From NCBI GenBank assembly GCA_948438565.1, contig CAOJLW010000075.1, positions 1 through 9,643 on the forward strand: 9,643 bases of DNA. Reading direction: 5' to 3'. The notes beneath the pieces were generated by a model. It was not told the origin of the DNA. It saw nothing but the letters and a program-made list of their open reading frames with translations, and did no database searches. Numbering within the stretch: position 1 is the first letter of the stretch; each line of letters begins with the position of its first letter. This document shows, in pieces, positions 1-6,650 of this stretch. The DNA is from an uncultured Lachnospiraceae bacterium. Lineage in GTDB: Bacteria > Bacillota > Clostridia > Lachnospirales > Lachnospiraceae. The position numbers were made by a program, and so were the translations under genes.

Positions 1-194
1 TTAGTCAAGATCGGCCGCATGGTCACTTTTTGGTTATCCACGGGCGTAAACAAGCGGCATCCTTTATCATACACCGGTTCCAGAGTATAATACAGCTTGT
101 CATCCTTCGTCCCTGGCACAGCCATCTTTGTCACTTCTCCTACTTTACAAACCCCTGTACTTCCATAAATGATATATTCCCCTATTTCGAACAT
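1..194 (-). CDS. CarD-family transcriptional regulator, N-terminal part (cut by window edge)
   Basis: The 64 visible codons start at the ATG at 194 and read into the left edge without a stop. The protein begins MFEIGEYIIYGSTGVCKV and later carries VDNQKVTMRPILT. This matches the N-terminal RNA polymerase-interacting domain (CarD/TRCF RID type) of clostridial CarD-like proteins, which are usually about 160-170 residues, so over half the gene is missing. By family knowledge, CarD proteins bind the RNA polymerase beta subunit and modulate open-complex stability at promoters, including rRNA promoters. A strong ribosome binding site GAGGAGG (202-208) with suitable spacing supports the start. A terminator at 273-308 separates the gene from the operon upstream, so it should have its own promoter in 195-272. 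I found only weak -10-like matches there (TACACT) and no good -35. The family call is secure; the target promoters cannot be seen. Confidence 0.85.
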   Translation of the reverse strand, partial: MFEIGEYIIYGSTGVCKVGEVTKMAVPGTKDDKLYYTLEPVYDKGCRLFTPVDNQKVTMRPILT

Positions 195-272
195 ATAGTT
201 GCCTCCTCTCTGCTTTATTTTGTCAAACCCTCCCATAGTGTATTTCTGCGCTCGAGACGAACAGGCCAAACC

Positions 273-308
273 AAAAAATCTGCTGCATTCAGATGAACGC
301 AACAGATT
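273..308 (-). terminator. Intrinsic terminator of the pan-coaBC operon
   Basis: On the minus strand a 14-bp stem (308-295 with 290-277, one G-U pair) closes a 4-nt loop (294-291). A run of Ts follows (276-273, in an overall six-T tract). It lies 44 bp past the stop of the metallophosphoesterase gene and ahead of the carD-like gene. This is classic rho-independent architecture and marks the operon end. Confidence 0.88.
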
Positions 309-352
309 CCGTTGATTTCTTCCGTATTATTAGTGTAACACATTTTTGGAAG

Positions 353-1534
353 TTATGTCAGTTTTTTTTCAATTTCAGAAGATTTTTTTGGCATATGATA
401 ACAAGCAGTCCGTCCGGTTTCGGGTAAAATCCGCACAATGACATATTCGCAGTGTTTACCTGTTCGAAACGGATAACCCCATCCGGCAATTCCGGAGGAT
501 ACAATCAACTCCATCGCGCCATAGGTTTTTTGCCCATAATTTAAGGTATCTTTGTCTAATAACGTCGTCAGCAAACCTACGGGCCACATCTGCCCCGCAT
601 GCGTATGGCCGGACAACATCAGATCGTATCCCGAAGCGGCGTTTTCCATCATACTGCACGGCTGATGATCGGCCAAAATATGAAATCCATCCGACGGCAT
701 ACCGTCTAACAGCTCTTTAGAAGGCGTTCTGGCCACCTGACCCATGATCGCGTCATATTGATCCATCCGTCCGGTCAGGGACAGCTCCGGATTTAACGGC
801 ACGGTATCGTCCTCTAAGACGGTTACGCCTGCCTCCCGGATAACCTGGGACAGCTCCTGTTCGGTAAAATCACAATCGCTTGCATATCTGCCTTTATCGT
901 GATTGCCATAGACATAATACGTTCCGTAGGAGCTTTTGATATTGGCCAGAGCCGTAAAGGCTTGCCGCGCCTCTTTGAGCGTCGTGGCTTCATCTACAAT
1001 ATCCCCGCCCAGCACAACCAAATCCGGCTTTTCTGTTTCCATACGTCTACAATAGGCCTCCAGCTTTTTTATATCCATCGTCGTCCCAAAATGCAGATCG
1101 GATACAAAAACAATCCGGTACCCTTCTTGCCGGATGGATTTGCTGGTGGATACCGTATATTCCTGGGTCGTGATCAGATGCATATTGAAATAGGCATATC
1201 CGAGAACGGCTGCGGCAATCACGATGGCAGCAACCCCGCTGCGGCAAAACAAGTCCCACCTTGGATGCGTTATTTTGCCTGTTTTTTTTAAGATTAGCCA
1301 GACCAAATCGACAAGCAGGGACGCGGCTGCAAAATGCAGCGTAATCAAGGCCCATACGCCAAACAGATTATAGGAAGGAAGCGTGATGCATACCGCCGCC
1401 ACAGCGGAAAGCGCCCGTTGCAGCATTTTTTTCCGTTCCCCCCAAAGCAGCGCCAACGCACGTCTGATTACAAAGTACAGGTAAATTCCAAGCGCCAACA
1501 TCAACGCTCCTGCATAACCTAAAAACACAAGCAT
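353..1534 (-). CDS. Membrane-anchored calcineurin-like metallophosphoesterase (YkuE/YaeI type)
   Basis: This 393-residue protein has a hydrophobic N-terminal third with about four membrane segments (near residues 2-22, 40-58, 60-82, 99-117), then a metallophosphoesterase domain (about 140-372). All signature motifs are present: SDLHFG (145-150), GGDIVD (176-181), YGNHD (209-213), DH (289-290) and SGHTHAGQ (308-315). These supply the usual two-metal ligands D146, H148, D178, N211, H290, H310 and H312, so the enzyme should be active. The catalytic domain probably sits on one membrane face, most likely outside if the last helix exits. Related proteins include B. subtilis YkuE and E. coli YaeI, for which lipid or cell-wall phosphoester substrates have been proposed; the substrate here is unknown. 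It is the last gene of the pan-coaBC operon, 16 bp after coaBC, with an AGAGGAG ribosome site 6 nt before the ATG. A CoA-related job is only inferred from position. Confidence 0.85.
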   Translation of the reverse strand: MLVFLGYAGALMLALGIYLYFVIRRALALLWGERKKMLQRALSAVAAVCITLPSYNLFGVWALITLHFAAASLLVDLVWLILKKTGKITHPRWDLFCRSGVAAIVIAAAVLGYAYFNMHLITTQEYTVSTSKSIRQEGYRIVFVSDLHFGTTMDIKKLEAYCRRMETEKPDLVVLGGDIVDEATTLKEARQAFTALANIKSSYGTYYVYGNHDKGRYASDCDFTEQELSQVIREAGVTVLEDDTVPLNPELSLTGRMDQYDAIMGQVARTPSKELLDGMPSDGFHILADHQPCSMMENAASGYDLMLSGHTHAGQMWPVGLLTTLLDKDTLNYGQKTYGAMELIVSSGIAGWGYPFRTGKHCEYVIVRILPETGRTACYHMPKKSSEIEKKLT

Positions 1535-1550
1535 TTTTTTCTCCTCTAGG

Positions 1551-2753
1551 TCAGTTTTTTTCTTCCCACAATCCCTTCAATACATCCAGCAGACGGTTTG
1601 CCGCCTCTTCCTTGGACAATAACGGCAAGTCCGTCGCCTCGCCATGCCCGATCAAAATCAAATGATTGGTGTCTGTTCCAAAGCCGGATCCCTGGTCTTT
1701 TAGGGAATTCGCCGCAATTAAGTCGGCATTCTTCTTTAAAAGCTTCACCCTGGAATTTTCGATCACATCCTGTGTTTCCATTGAAAAACCGCATAATACC
1801 TGCCGCCTGGCTTTCTGGCTCCCAAGCCAGGCTAAAATATCCTTTGTCTTTTGCAGCTTTAATACAAAGTCCTCTTCCGATTTCTTGATCTTTTCCCCTT
1901 TTTGGGATTCCGGCGTGTAGTCGGCCACCGCAGCGGTTTTTATCATGATATCCTGATCTTTGTAACAGGCGTCCACAGCCTGAAACATATCCTCTGCGCT
2001 TACAGTTTGGATCACGTTTACAAACGGCGGCGGCGCGATATGAATAGGGCCGCTGATCAACGTTACATCCGCCCCGCGCAGCATTGCCTGCCTGGCAACC
2101 GCATACCCCATTTTTCCGGTCGAATGGTTCGTAAGAAAACGCACCGGATCTAACGCTTCCTGCGTCGGCCCTGCCGTAACCAGGATTTTTTTGCCCTGCA
2201 AATCTTTGTCATACGCAATTTCCCTTAAAATATAATCCACCAGAACTTCTTCTTTCGGCATTTTGCCCTCTCCGGTTTCGCCGCACGCCAAATGGCCGTT
2301 TTCCGGCGGAATGATGCATTTCCCATAATCCGAGAGACGTTTTAAATTGTCCTGCACAATCGGGTTGCGGTACATATGGACATTCATGGCCGGAGAAAGG
2401 AGAACCGGACATTCCATCGCCAGCGCCGTCGTGCTGAGCATATCGTCCGCAATTCCATGGGCCATCTTTGCCAGAATATTGGCCGACGCCGGCGCCACTA
2501 ACATCACATCCGCTTTCTTGGCCAGGGATATATGCTGAATATCAAACTGAAAATTTCGATCGAACGTATCGACGATACATTTATTTTGGGTCAGGGATTC
2601 AAACGTAATCGGTGTAATAAACCTGGCGGCGTTCTCCGTTAAAATCACATGGACATCGGCTCCCAGTTTTACCAGACGGCTTGCTACGCCCGCTATTTTA
2701 TAAGCGGCAATGCTCCCTGTCACCCCCAACACCACCGTTTTCCCTTTTAACAT
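1551..2753 (-). CDS. coaBC: Bifunctional phosphopantothenoylcysteine decarboxylase / phosphopantothenate-cysteine ligase
   Basis: The 400-residue length is normal for CoaBC (Dfp). The N-terminal CoaC half (about 1-180) is an FMN-dependent flavoprotein decarboxylase with GSIAAYK (13-19), catalytic His74 in IQHISL, PASAN (88-92), PAMN (121-124) and the cysteine loop ACGETGEGKM with Cys157. The C-terminal CoaB half (about 188-398) is the CTP-dependent ligase with TAGPT (193-197), N209 before the STGKMG loop, AAVADY (274-279), EKIKK (287-291, holding the conserved lysine) and CGFSMET (321-327). Together the halves turn 4'-phosphopantothenate plus cysteine into 4'-phosphopantetheine in the cytoplasm. 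The start codon overlaps the end of panD by 7 bp, which suggests translational coupling. An AGAGGGG ribosome site lies inside the panD tail. The gene ends just after an A-rich run. Both active sites look intact. Confidence 0.97.
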   Translation of the reverse strand: MLKGKTVVLGVTGSIAAYKIAGVASRLVKLGADVHVILTENAARFITPITFESLTQNKCIVDTFDRNFQFDIQHISLAKKADVMLVAPASANILAKMAHGIADDMLSTTALAMECPVLLSPAMNVHMYRNPIVQDNLKRLSDYGKCIIPPENGHLACGETGEGKMPKEEVLVDYILREIAYDKDLQGKKILVTAGPTQEALDPVRFLTNHSTGKMGYAVARQAMLRGADVTLISGPIHIAPPPFVNVIQTVSAEDMFQAVDACYKDQDIMIKTAAVADYTPESQKGEKIKKSEEDFVLKLQKTKDILAWLGSQKARRQVLCGFSMETQDVIENSRVKLLKKNADLIAANSLKDQGSGFGTDTNHLILIGHGEATDLPLLSKEEAANRLLDVLKGLWEEKN

Positions 2754-3157
2754 GATCCGTTCCCCTCTTCCATATCGGACAGCAGGCCGTGCTTTTCATA
2801 CCGGGTAATCCTTTGCAGCTGGTTTTGCCCATCTACAAACACGACCTTTGGCTGATGTTTGGCCGCCTCATCCGGAGTCATCATTGCATAGCACATAATA
2901 ATAATTTTATCACCCACCTGCACCATGCGCGCGGCTGCGCCGTTTAAACAGATTAAGCCGCTGCCGCGCCTGCCCGCAATCACGTACGTTTCAAAACGGC
3001 TGCCGTTATCAATATCCACAATCTGCACCTGTTCGTACTCATAAATCCCGGCCGCTTCCATCAACGCCTCATCAATCGTAATGCTGCCCACATAATTTAA
3101 CTCGGCCTGAACGACGGTTGCACGATGTATTTTTCCTTTTAGCATTGTTATATTCAT
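2747..3157 (-). CDS. panD: Aspartate 1-decarboxylase (pyruvoyl enzyme)
   Basis: PanD converts L-aspartate to beta-alanine, the second substrate of PanC. It is made as a proenzyme that cleaves itself at Gly24-Ser25 to create the pyruvoyl group. Here the site is YVGSITID, with G24 and S25 at exactly the standard numbering. The other conserved residues K9, H11, Y22, R54, T57, Y58 and N72 (in NGAAA) are present. At 136 residues it is slightly longer than the typical 126-127; the extra length is an acidic, poorly conserved tail (MEEGNGSC) whose last codons overlap the coaBC start. An AAAGGA ribosome site 10 nt before the first ATG supports that start over Met5. It lies 32 bp after panC. No PanM/PanZ maturation factor is visible in the operon, so cleavage is presumably autonomous, as in other Firmicutes. 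Confidence 0.97.
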   Translation of the reverse strand: MNITMLKGKIHRATVVQAELNYVGSITIDEALMEAAGIYEYEQVQIVDIDNGSRFETYVIAGRRGSGLICLNGAAARMVQVGDKIIIMCYAMMTPDEAAKHQPKVVFVDGQNQLQRITRYEKHGLLSDMEEGNGSC

Positions 3158-3189
3158 GACTTACGTTTCCTTTCCGGAGTCAACGCCCG

Positions 3190-4044
3190 TTACTCCCTGA
3201 TAAAATTATCAATCAGCCTGGTTTTGCCGATAAAGACGGCAATCGCAACCAAAACCGGGCAGTCCACCCTGTGATGGATCTCAATGGTATCCCAACGCAC
3301 CATTTCCACATAATCAATCTTGGCCAACGGTTCCGCTTCAATGATGCCGCGCATTTTCTCCAACACCAGATCTCCGTCCGTTTCCCCGTCCTCAATCATC
3401 TCCCGCCCGGCCTTTATGGCACGGCTTAACGCCAAAGCGGCCTGACGTTCCCTGTCAGACAAATATGTATTGCGGGAGCTTTTCGCCAATCCGTCCGTTT
3501 CCCGGACAATCGGACAGCCGACCACAGCGACGTCCATATTTAGGTCCCGTACCATATGGCGTATGACCGCCAGCTGTTGGGCGTCTTTTTCTCCAAAATA
3601 AGCGCGATCCGGCATTACGATATGGAATAATTTATTGACCACCGTACAGACGCCGCGAAAATGCGTCGGACGGCTCTTGCCGCAGAGCTCTGCCGTCACT
3701 AGATCCATATCCACATATGTGGAAAATCCTTCTCCGTACATTTCCGCAACCTCCGGACAAAAAACCAAAGACGCTCCCGTGCGTTCGCACAGCGCGCAGT
3801 CTGCGTCCAAATCTCTCGGATAACTTTCCAAATCCTCTTTTGGCCCAAACTGGATTGGATTGACGAATACGCTTACAACCACTTTATCATTTTCTTCTAC
3901 GGCGCGCGCGATCAGGCTTTGATGCCCTTCGTGCAGATATCCCATCGTAGGGACAAAGCCGACGCGGTATCCCGCCCTTTTCCATTCTCCGACCTGTTGT
4001 TTTACACCCGCCACGGTCCGTTCTATCTGTAATGTTCCACTCAT
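3190..4044 (-). CDS. panC: Pantothenate synthetase (pantoate-beta-alanine ligase)
   Basis: PanC condenses pantoate with beta-alanine in an ATP-dependent reaction through a pantoyl-adenylate to give pantothenate. The 284-residue length is typical. The nucleotidyltransferase signatures are all there: PTMGYLHEGH (32-41, containing the HIGH-like HEGH), FVNPIQF (60-66), the pantoate-binding HFRGVCTVVNKLF (128-140), FGEKD (150-154) and the KMSKS-equivalent KSSRN (188-192). The C-terminal dimer and lid region follows normally. The start has an AAAGGA ribosome site about 9-10 nt upstream. The gene begins 21 bp after panB, between the genes that make its two substrates. Nothing looks truncated or unusual. 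Confidence 0.97.
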   Translation of the reverse strand: MSGTLQIERTVAGVKQQVGEWKRAGYRVGFVPTMGYLHEGHQSLIARAVEENDKVVVSVFVNPIQFGPKEDLESYPRDLDADCALCERTGASLVFCPEVAEMYGEGFSTYVDMDLVTAELCGKSRPTHFRGVCTVVNKLFHIVMPDRAYFGEKDAQQLAVIRHMVRDLNMDVAVVGCPIVRETDGLAKSSRNTYLSDRERQAALALSRAIKAGREMIEDGETDGDLVLEKMRGIIEAEPLAKIDYVEMVRWDTIEIHHRVDCPVLVAIAVFIGKTRLIDNFIRE

Positions 4045-4065
4045 CCTGCGTTATCCTTTCCGCTT

Positions 4066-4893
4066 TTAATACAGCTTTTCAATCACTTCTTTTGCAATCC
4101 CATAGCTATGTTCTTTCGCTGGGAACGCACCCTGCTCCACTTCCTCCATATACGCCTGAAACGCCGCCTGCATAGCTGTTCCAAGCTCGGCAAACCGTTT
4201 GACAAACTTCGGCGTAAAATCGGAAAACAACCCCAGCATATCCTGATAAACCAATATCTGTCCGTCGCAGTCTGCGCCTGCGCCAATCCCAATCGTCGGA
4301 ACAGAAAGCTCTTTTGTCACACGCCTTGCCAGCTCTGCCGGAACACATTCCAATACCACGGCAAATACGCCTGCGGCTTCGATGGCCTTGGCGTCCTCTA
4401 ACAGCTTGCGCGCCGCGGCTTCGTCTCTGCCCTGTACCTTATGGCCGCCAAACGCATGAATCGACTGCGGCGTCAAACCCAAATGCCCCATAACCGGAAT
4501 TCCGGCCTGGCAGATAGCCTGTATCTGCGGCGCGACGCTTTGGCCGCCCTCGAGCTTGACCGCATTGGCACGTCCTTCCTTCATCAGCCTGCCTGCGTTT
4601 ACGACCGCGTCATATACGGACGTCTGGTAAGACATAAACGGCATATCCACTACAACCAACGCGTTTTTTGCGCCTCTGGCCACCGCCGCGCCATGGTGGA
4701 TCATATCCTCCATCGTCACGGAAATCGTATCTTCATAACCGAGGATCACATTGCCCAGGGAGTCCCCGACTAAAATACCATGGATTCCGGCCGCGTCCAT
4801 CAGGCTTGCCGTTGAATAGTCATAGGCAGTCAGCATAGAAATTTTTTTTCCTTCGTCTTTTGCTTTCTGAAATGTCGTAACCGTATGTTTCAT
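4066..4893 (-). CDS. panB: 3-methyl-2-oxobutanoate hydroxymethyltransferase (ketopantoate synthesis)
   Basis: PanB transfers a hydroxymethyl group from 5,10-methylenetetrahydrofolate to 2-oxoisovalerate, forming ketopantoate, the committed step towards pantothenate. The 275-residue protein is a TIM-barrel of normal length. Visible landmarks are LTAYDYSTA (21-29), the metal ligand D44 in VGDSLGN, D82 in VVVDMPF, K112 and E114 in VKLEGG, GHLGLTPQS (135-143) and the catalytic base E181 in VLECVP. The start ATG is 3 bp after the stop of the PanG-like gene, so its ribosome site (AAAGGATGG) lies inside that gene's end and the two are probably translationally coupled. No internal promoter is apparent. 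All catalytic residues are present. Confidence 0.97.
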   Translation of the reverse strand: MKHTVTTFQKAKDEGKKISMLTAYDYSTASLMDAAGIHGILVGDSLGNVILGYEDTISVTMEDMIHHGAAVARGAKNALVVVDMPFMSYQTSVYDAVVNAGRLMKEGRANAVKLEGGQSVAPQIQAICQAGIPVMGHLGLTPQSIHAFGGHKVQGRDEAAARKLLEDAKAIEAAGVFAVVLECVPAELARRVTKELSVPTIGIGAGADCDGQILVYQDMLGLFSDFTPKFVKRFAELGTAMQAAFQAYMEEVEQGAFPAKEHSYGIAKEVIEKLY

Positions 4894-4896
4894 GTT

Positions 4897-5760
4897 TTAT
4901 ACCCATCCTTTCTCCTGCATTTCTATGATCAAAGCAAATAGTTCCTTATAATCCCTATCCGGATGTTTCCGCTGCGCAATTTCCGCCGCCGCTTTTGTCA
5001 AAGGCAGATAGATCTCCTTTTCTTCCTCCGAAAGCACGGCCAGATGGCGGCGGATCGTCTGTTCGTCCGCCCGTTCTGCGGGGCCCGTCAACGCCCCTTC
5101 CACACCGGAATCGGCAATATTGCGGCAATTATTTAAAAATAACGGCAGCAGAGCTTTTTCGCCGCTTTCCCGATCAAAGCCGCACCGCATCAGCATACGC
5201 GCCGCCGTCTCAAACAATCCGACGACCAGATTGCTTGCCGCTACGGCCGCGCCATGATACAAAACCTTTTGTCCCGAATCAATAATCCGGACAGGATTCC
5301 CCATATCTGAAAAAAATTTTTTCCAAAATTCCAGATATTCCATAGAACCTTCCATTGTAATATACGCTTGTGAAAATTCCCGATAGGACTGCAACCGACT
5401 ATGGATTGCAAATAACGGATGGATAGAGTAACCAAATGCTCCCATCTGGCTAATCCCAGAAAATACGGCGGAATTCATCGCGCCGCTGCAGTGACAGATC
5501 AACTTGCCTGTTAACGGATATTGCTGAAGCGATTTCCATACGTTTTCGATGGCTCCGTCCGGAACCGTTAAAAACAGAGCGTCACTTTCTTCCAATACCT
5601 CTTCTAATGTTTCAAAATATGACGTGTGCGTAAATTCGGCCGCTTCTATCGCGGACGCCCTGCTCCTGCTATAATAGCCGGATACGCACGCTTGATGTTC
5701 CACCATATATTTTCCCAGAGTAGAACCTGCTTTTCCTGCACCTACAAATCCTATTTTCAT
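4897..5760 (-). CDS. panG: Rossmann-like/DUF2520 oxidoreductase, probable PanG-type ketopantoate reductase
   Basis: This 287-residue protein opens with a Rossmann dinucleotide-binding motif, IGFVGAGKAGSTLG (GxGxxG at 7-12), followed by FLTVPDGAI (63-71), CHCSGAMNS (89-97) and SIHPLFA (112-118). The C-terminal helical half has KVLYHGAAVAASN (165-177) and LTGPAERAD (224-232), as in DUF2520 proteins. The pantothenate route lacks only a ketopantoate reductase in this operon, and no PanE-type gene is visible. Family knowledge: PanG, a reductase unrelated in detail to PanE, was shown in Francisella, with homologs reported in Enterococcus faecalis and Clostridium difficile; I believe it belongs to this family. 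The proposed job is NAD(P)H-dependent reduction of ketopantoate to pantoate. I chose the ATG at 5760 over an in-frame GTG at 5790 because GAGGGGG lies 7 nt before it and the Rossmann strand begins at once. It is first in the operon. Other substrates remain possible. Confidence 0.78.
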   Translation of the reverse strand: MKIGFVGAGKAGSTLGKYMVEHQACVSGYYSRSRASAIEAAEFTHTSYFETLEEVLEESDALFLTVPDGAIENVWKSLQQYPLTGKLICHCSGAMNSAVFSGISQMGAFGYSIHPLFAIHSRLQSYREFSQAYITMEGSMEYLEFWKKFFSDMGNPVRIIDSGQKVLYHGAAVAASNLVVGLFETAARMLMRCGFDRESGEKALLPLFLNNCRNIADSGVEGALTGPAERADEQTIRRHLAVLSEEEKEIYLPLTKAAAEIAQRKHPDRDYKELFALIIEMQEKGWV

Positions 5761-5899
5761 TTTTACACCCCCTCGGACGGCGATGCTCACACGAAATCTT
5801 ATTTGACAGCAATATAAGTTTCATCCGGATTTTATAAATATCAAACGGATCTGCAGACAAGTCTTGTCCTGGTATAGTTTCCCTTGGGATTCTATCCGT
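5761..5899 (-). promoter_or_regulatory. Structured 5' leader of the pan-coaBC operon
   Basis: About 138 nt lie between the predicted transcription start (near 5898) and the first ATG, more than a simple leader needs. A hairpin at 5793-5822 has 9 pairs (GAAACTTAT with ATAAGATTTC), one bulged A and an 11-nt loop. The 5' segment ACGGAT (5899-5894) can pair with ATCCGT (5850-5845) or, competing, with ATCCG in the palindrome at 5823-5830. CCGTCC (5780-5775), next to the ribosome site, could pair in part with the extreme 5' end. The pan RNA motif, a hairpin element with bulged adenosines found before panB/C/D genes in Firmicutes and others, is a natural comparison, but I cannot confirm a match by eye. 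There is no terminator-like T-tract hairpin, so any control would more likely be at translation. Confidence 0.4.
5768..5774 (-). promoter_or_regulatory. Ribosome binding site of the PanG-like gene
   Basis: GAGGGGG on the minus strand, 7 nt before the ATG at 5760. It decides the start in favour of 5760 over the in-frame GTG at 5790, which has no purine-rich site. It follows directly after the leader segment CCGTCC. Confidence 0.75.
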
Positions 5900-5904
5900 C
5901 CTTT

Positions 5905-5932
5905 ATTATAACACACACGTGCGCGATGGCAA
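5905..5932 (-). promoter_or_regulatory. Sigma-A promoter of the pan-coaBC operon
   Basis: On the minus strand, -35 TTGCCA (5932-5927), a 16-bp spacer and a perfect -10 TATAAT (5910-5905), preceded by TG one base away (extended -10). An A/T-rich stretch lies just upstream of the -35. The expected start is near 5898. The -35 begins 12 bp after the stop of the acetyltransferase gene, with no terminator between, so some read-through from that gene is possible. Confidence 0.82.
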
Positions 5933-5944
5933 CAAAAAATTTTC

Positions 5945-6529
5945 CTACTGACGCCGCCTTTCACCGTGCAGCACAACTTGTTCGCCAAAATAGGCATCTG
6001 GGAACATCGTATGGTAAATCCGATCCAACGCCTCGAAAACGGCTTTCGGATCGATCGTTTTCTGCATAGGAAAAAACATAATCCGGTATTCCACTCCAAA
6101 CAGACGGGACGCATATTCTGTGAGGATCAGTCCGTTTTTCTCATAAAAACGAATCCGTTTTTCCTGCATAATCCGTTCGGCTTTTGCCGCGGCATATAAC
6201 GGATTCTCCACTTCAATCAACAGCAAACGGCTCCCTTGGCCTTGCAGTTCTGCAATCAGAAGCCGGATGCATCGGCTCCCAATGCCGTTACCCCTTGCCT
6301 GCGCAGCTACTGCATAGTAATCCAGCAAAACATCTCCGCTGTCGGCCTCTACCAAATAAGCGTAAGCCATAAGCTCCCCGTTTTCATAAAAACCATATGC
6401 AAAATAAACGCCGTCCTCCCACATTCTGGCTATCCGTTTCCAAGGTTTTAATTCTGCCGGAGGAAAATCCGACGGCATCCTCGTCCGATAAATATCTTCC
6501 GCTGTTTTTTTATCTATTTTTTTTAACAT
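5945..6529 (-). CDS. GNAT-family N-acetyltransferase
   Basis: With the start at 6529 the protein has 194 residues. It fits a single GNAT fold: GELMAYAYLVEAD (51-63) as a central strand, DYYAVAAQARGNGIGSR (70-86) holding the acetyl-CoA pyrophosphate-binding motif A (R-G-N-G-I-G at 79-84), LLLIEVENP (102-110) and RFYEKNGL (127-134) as the motif B region. GNAT enzymes move an acetyl group from acetyl-CoA to an amine; the acceptor cannot be deduced. The reading frame extends 25 codons further upstream, but AAGGAG (6536-6541) sits 6 nt before the ATG at 6529 and a good promoter overlaps the extension, so the shorter form is right. The gene is isolated between a terminator and the pan promoter. Placement beside a CoA operon is probably incidental. 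No terminator follows it. Confidence 0.82.
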   Translation of the reverse strand: MLKKIDKKTAEDIYRTRMPSDFPPAELKPWKRIARMWEDGVYFAYGFYENGELMAYAYLVEADSGDVLLDYYAVAAQARGNGIGSRCIRLLIAELQGQGSRLLLIEVENPLYAAAKAERIMQEKRIRFYEKNGLILTEYASRLFGVEYRIMFFPMQKTIDPKAVFEALDRIYHTMFPDAYFGEQVVLHGERRRQ

Positions 6530-6535
6530 GATAAA

Positions 6536-6541
6536 CTCCTT
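6536..6541 (-). promoter_or_regulatory. Ribosome binding site of the acetyltransferase gene
   Basis: AAGGAG on the minus strand, 6 nt before the ATG at 6529. It excludes the longer reading with a start at 6604. Confidence 0.8.
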
Positions 6542-6581
6542 TTTTGTATCGCTCCACAAAAATAATTTTGGAATCCTGATT

Positions 6582-6610
6582 ATCATAGCACGTATCCGCC
6601 ACACTCACAA
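6582..6610 (-). promoter_or_regulatory. Sigma-A promoter of the acetyltransferase gene
   Basis: On the minus strand, -35 TTGTGA (6610-6605), a 17-bp spacer and -10 TATGAT (6587-6582), with TG one base ahead of the -10. The expected start near 6575 gives a leader of about 45 nt. It lies downstream of the surface-protein terminator, so the gene appears to be transcribed independently. Confidence 0.7.
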
Positions 6611-6650
6611 CCTCATTCAGCCATCCTTTGTTTTGGCCTTGATATTCCAC

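Noticed and set aside
332..361. Promoter-like CTGACA-18 bp-TGTTACACT on the minus strand, possibly for a small RNA
   Set aside because: Transcription from it would stop at the terminator at 273-308 after about 50 nt. The match is modest and overlaps the end of the phosphoesterase gene, so I did not annotate it as a feature.
359..370. Run of eight As (minus strand) near the phosphoesterase stop, echoing a run of seven at the coaBC end, as possible programmed slippage
   Set aside because: A one-base slip would change only the last two or three residues, so no product of interest would result.
4441..4773. 110-codon plus-strand open frame opposite panB
   Set aside because: It is antisense to a highly conserved gene with no independent support.
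5761..5790. GTG at 5790 as the start of the PanG-like gene, adding ten residues
   Set aside because: There is no ribosome site before it, while the ATG at 5760 has GAGGGGG at good spacing and begins directly with the Rossmann strand.
6530..6604. 25-residue N-terminal extension of the acetyltransferase
   Set aside because: It overlaps a good promoter and lacks a ribosome site; AAGGAG precedes the ATG at 6529.
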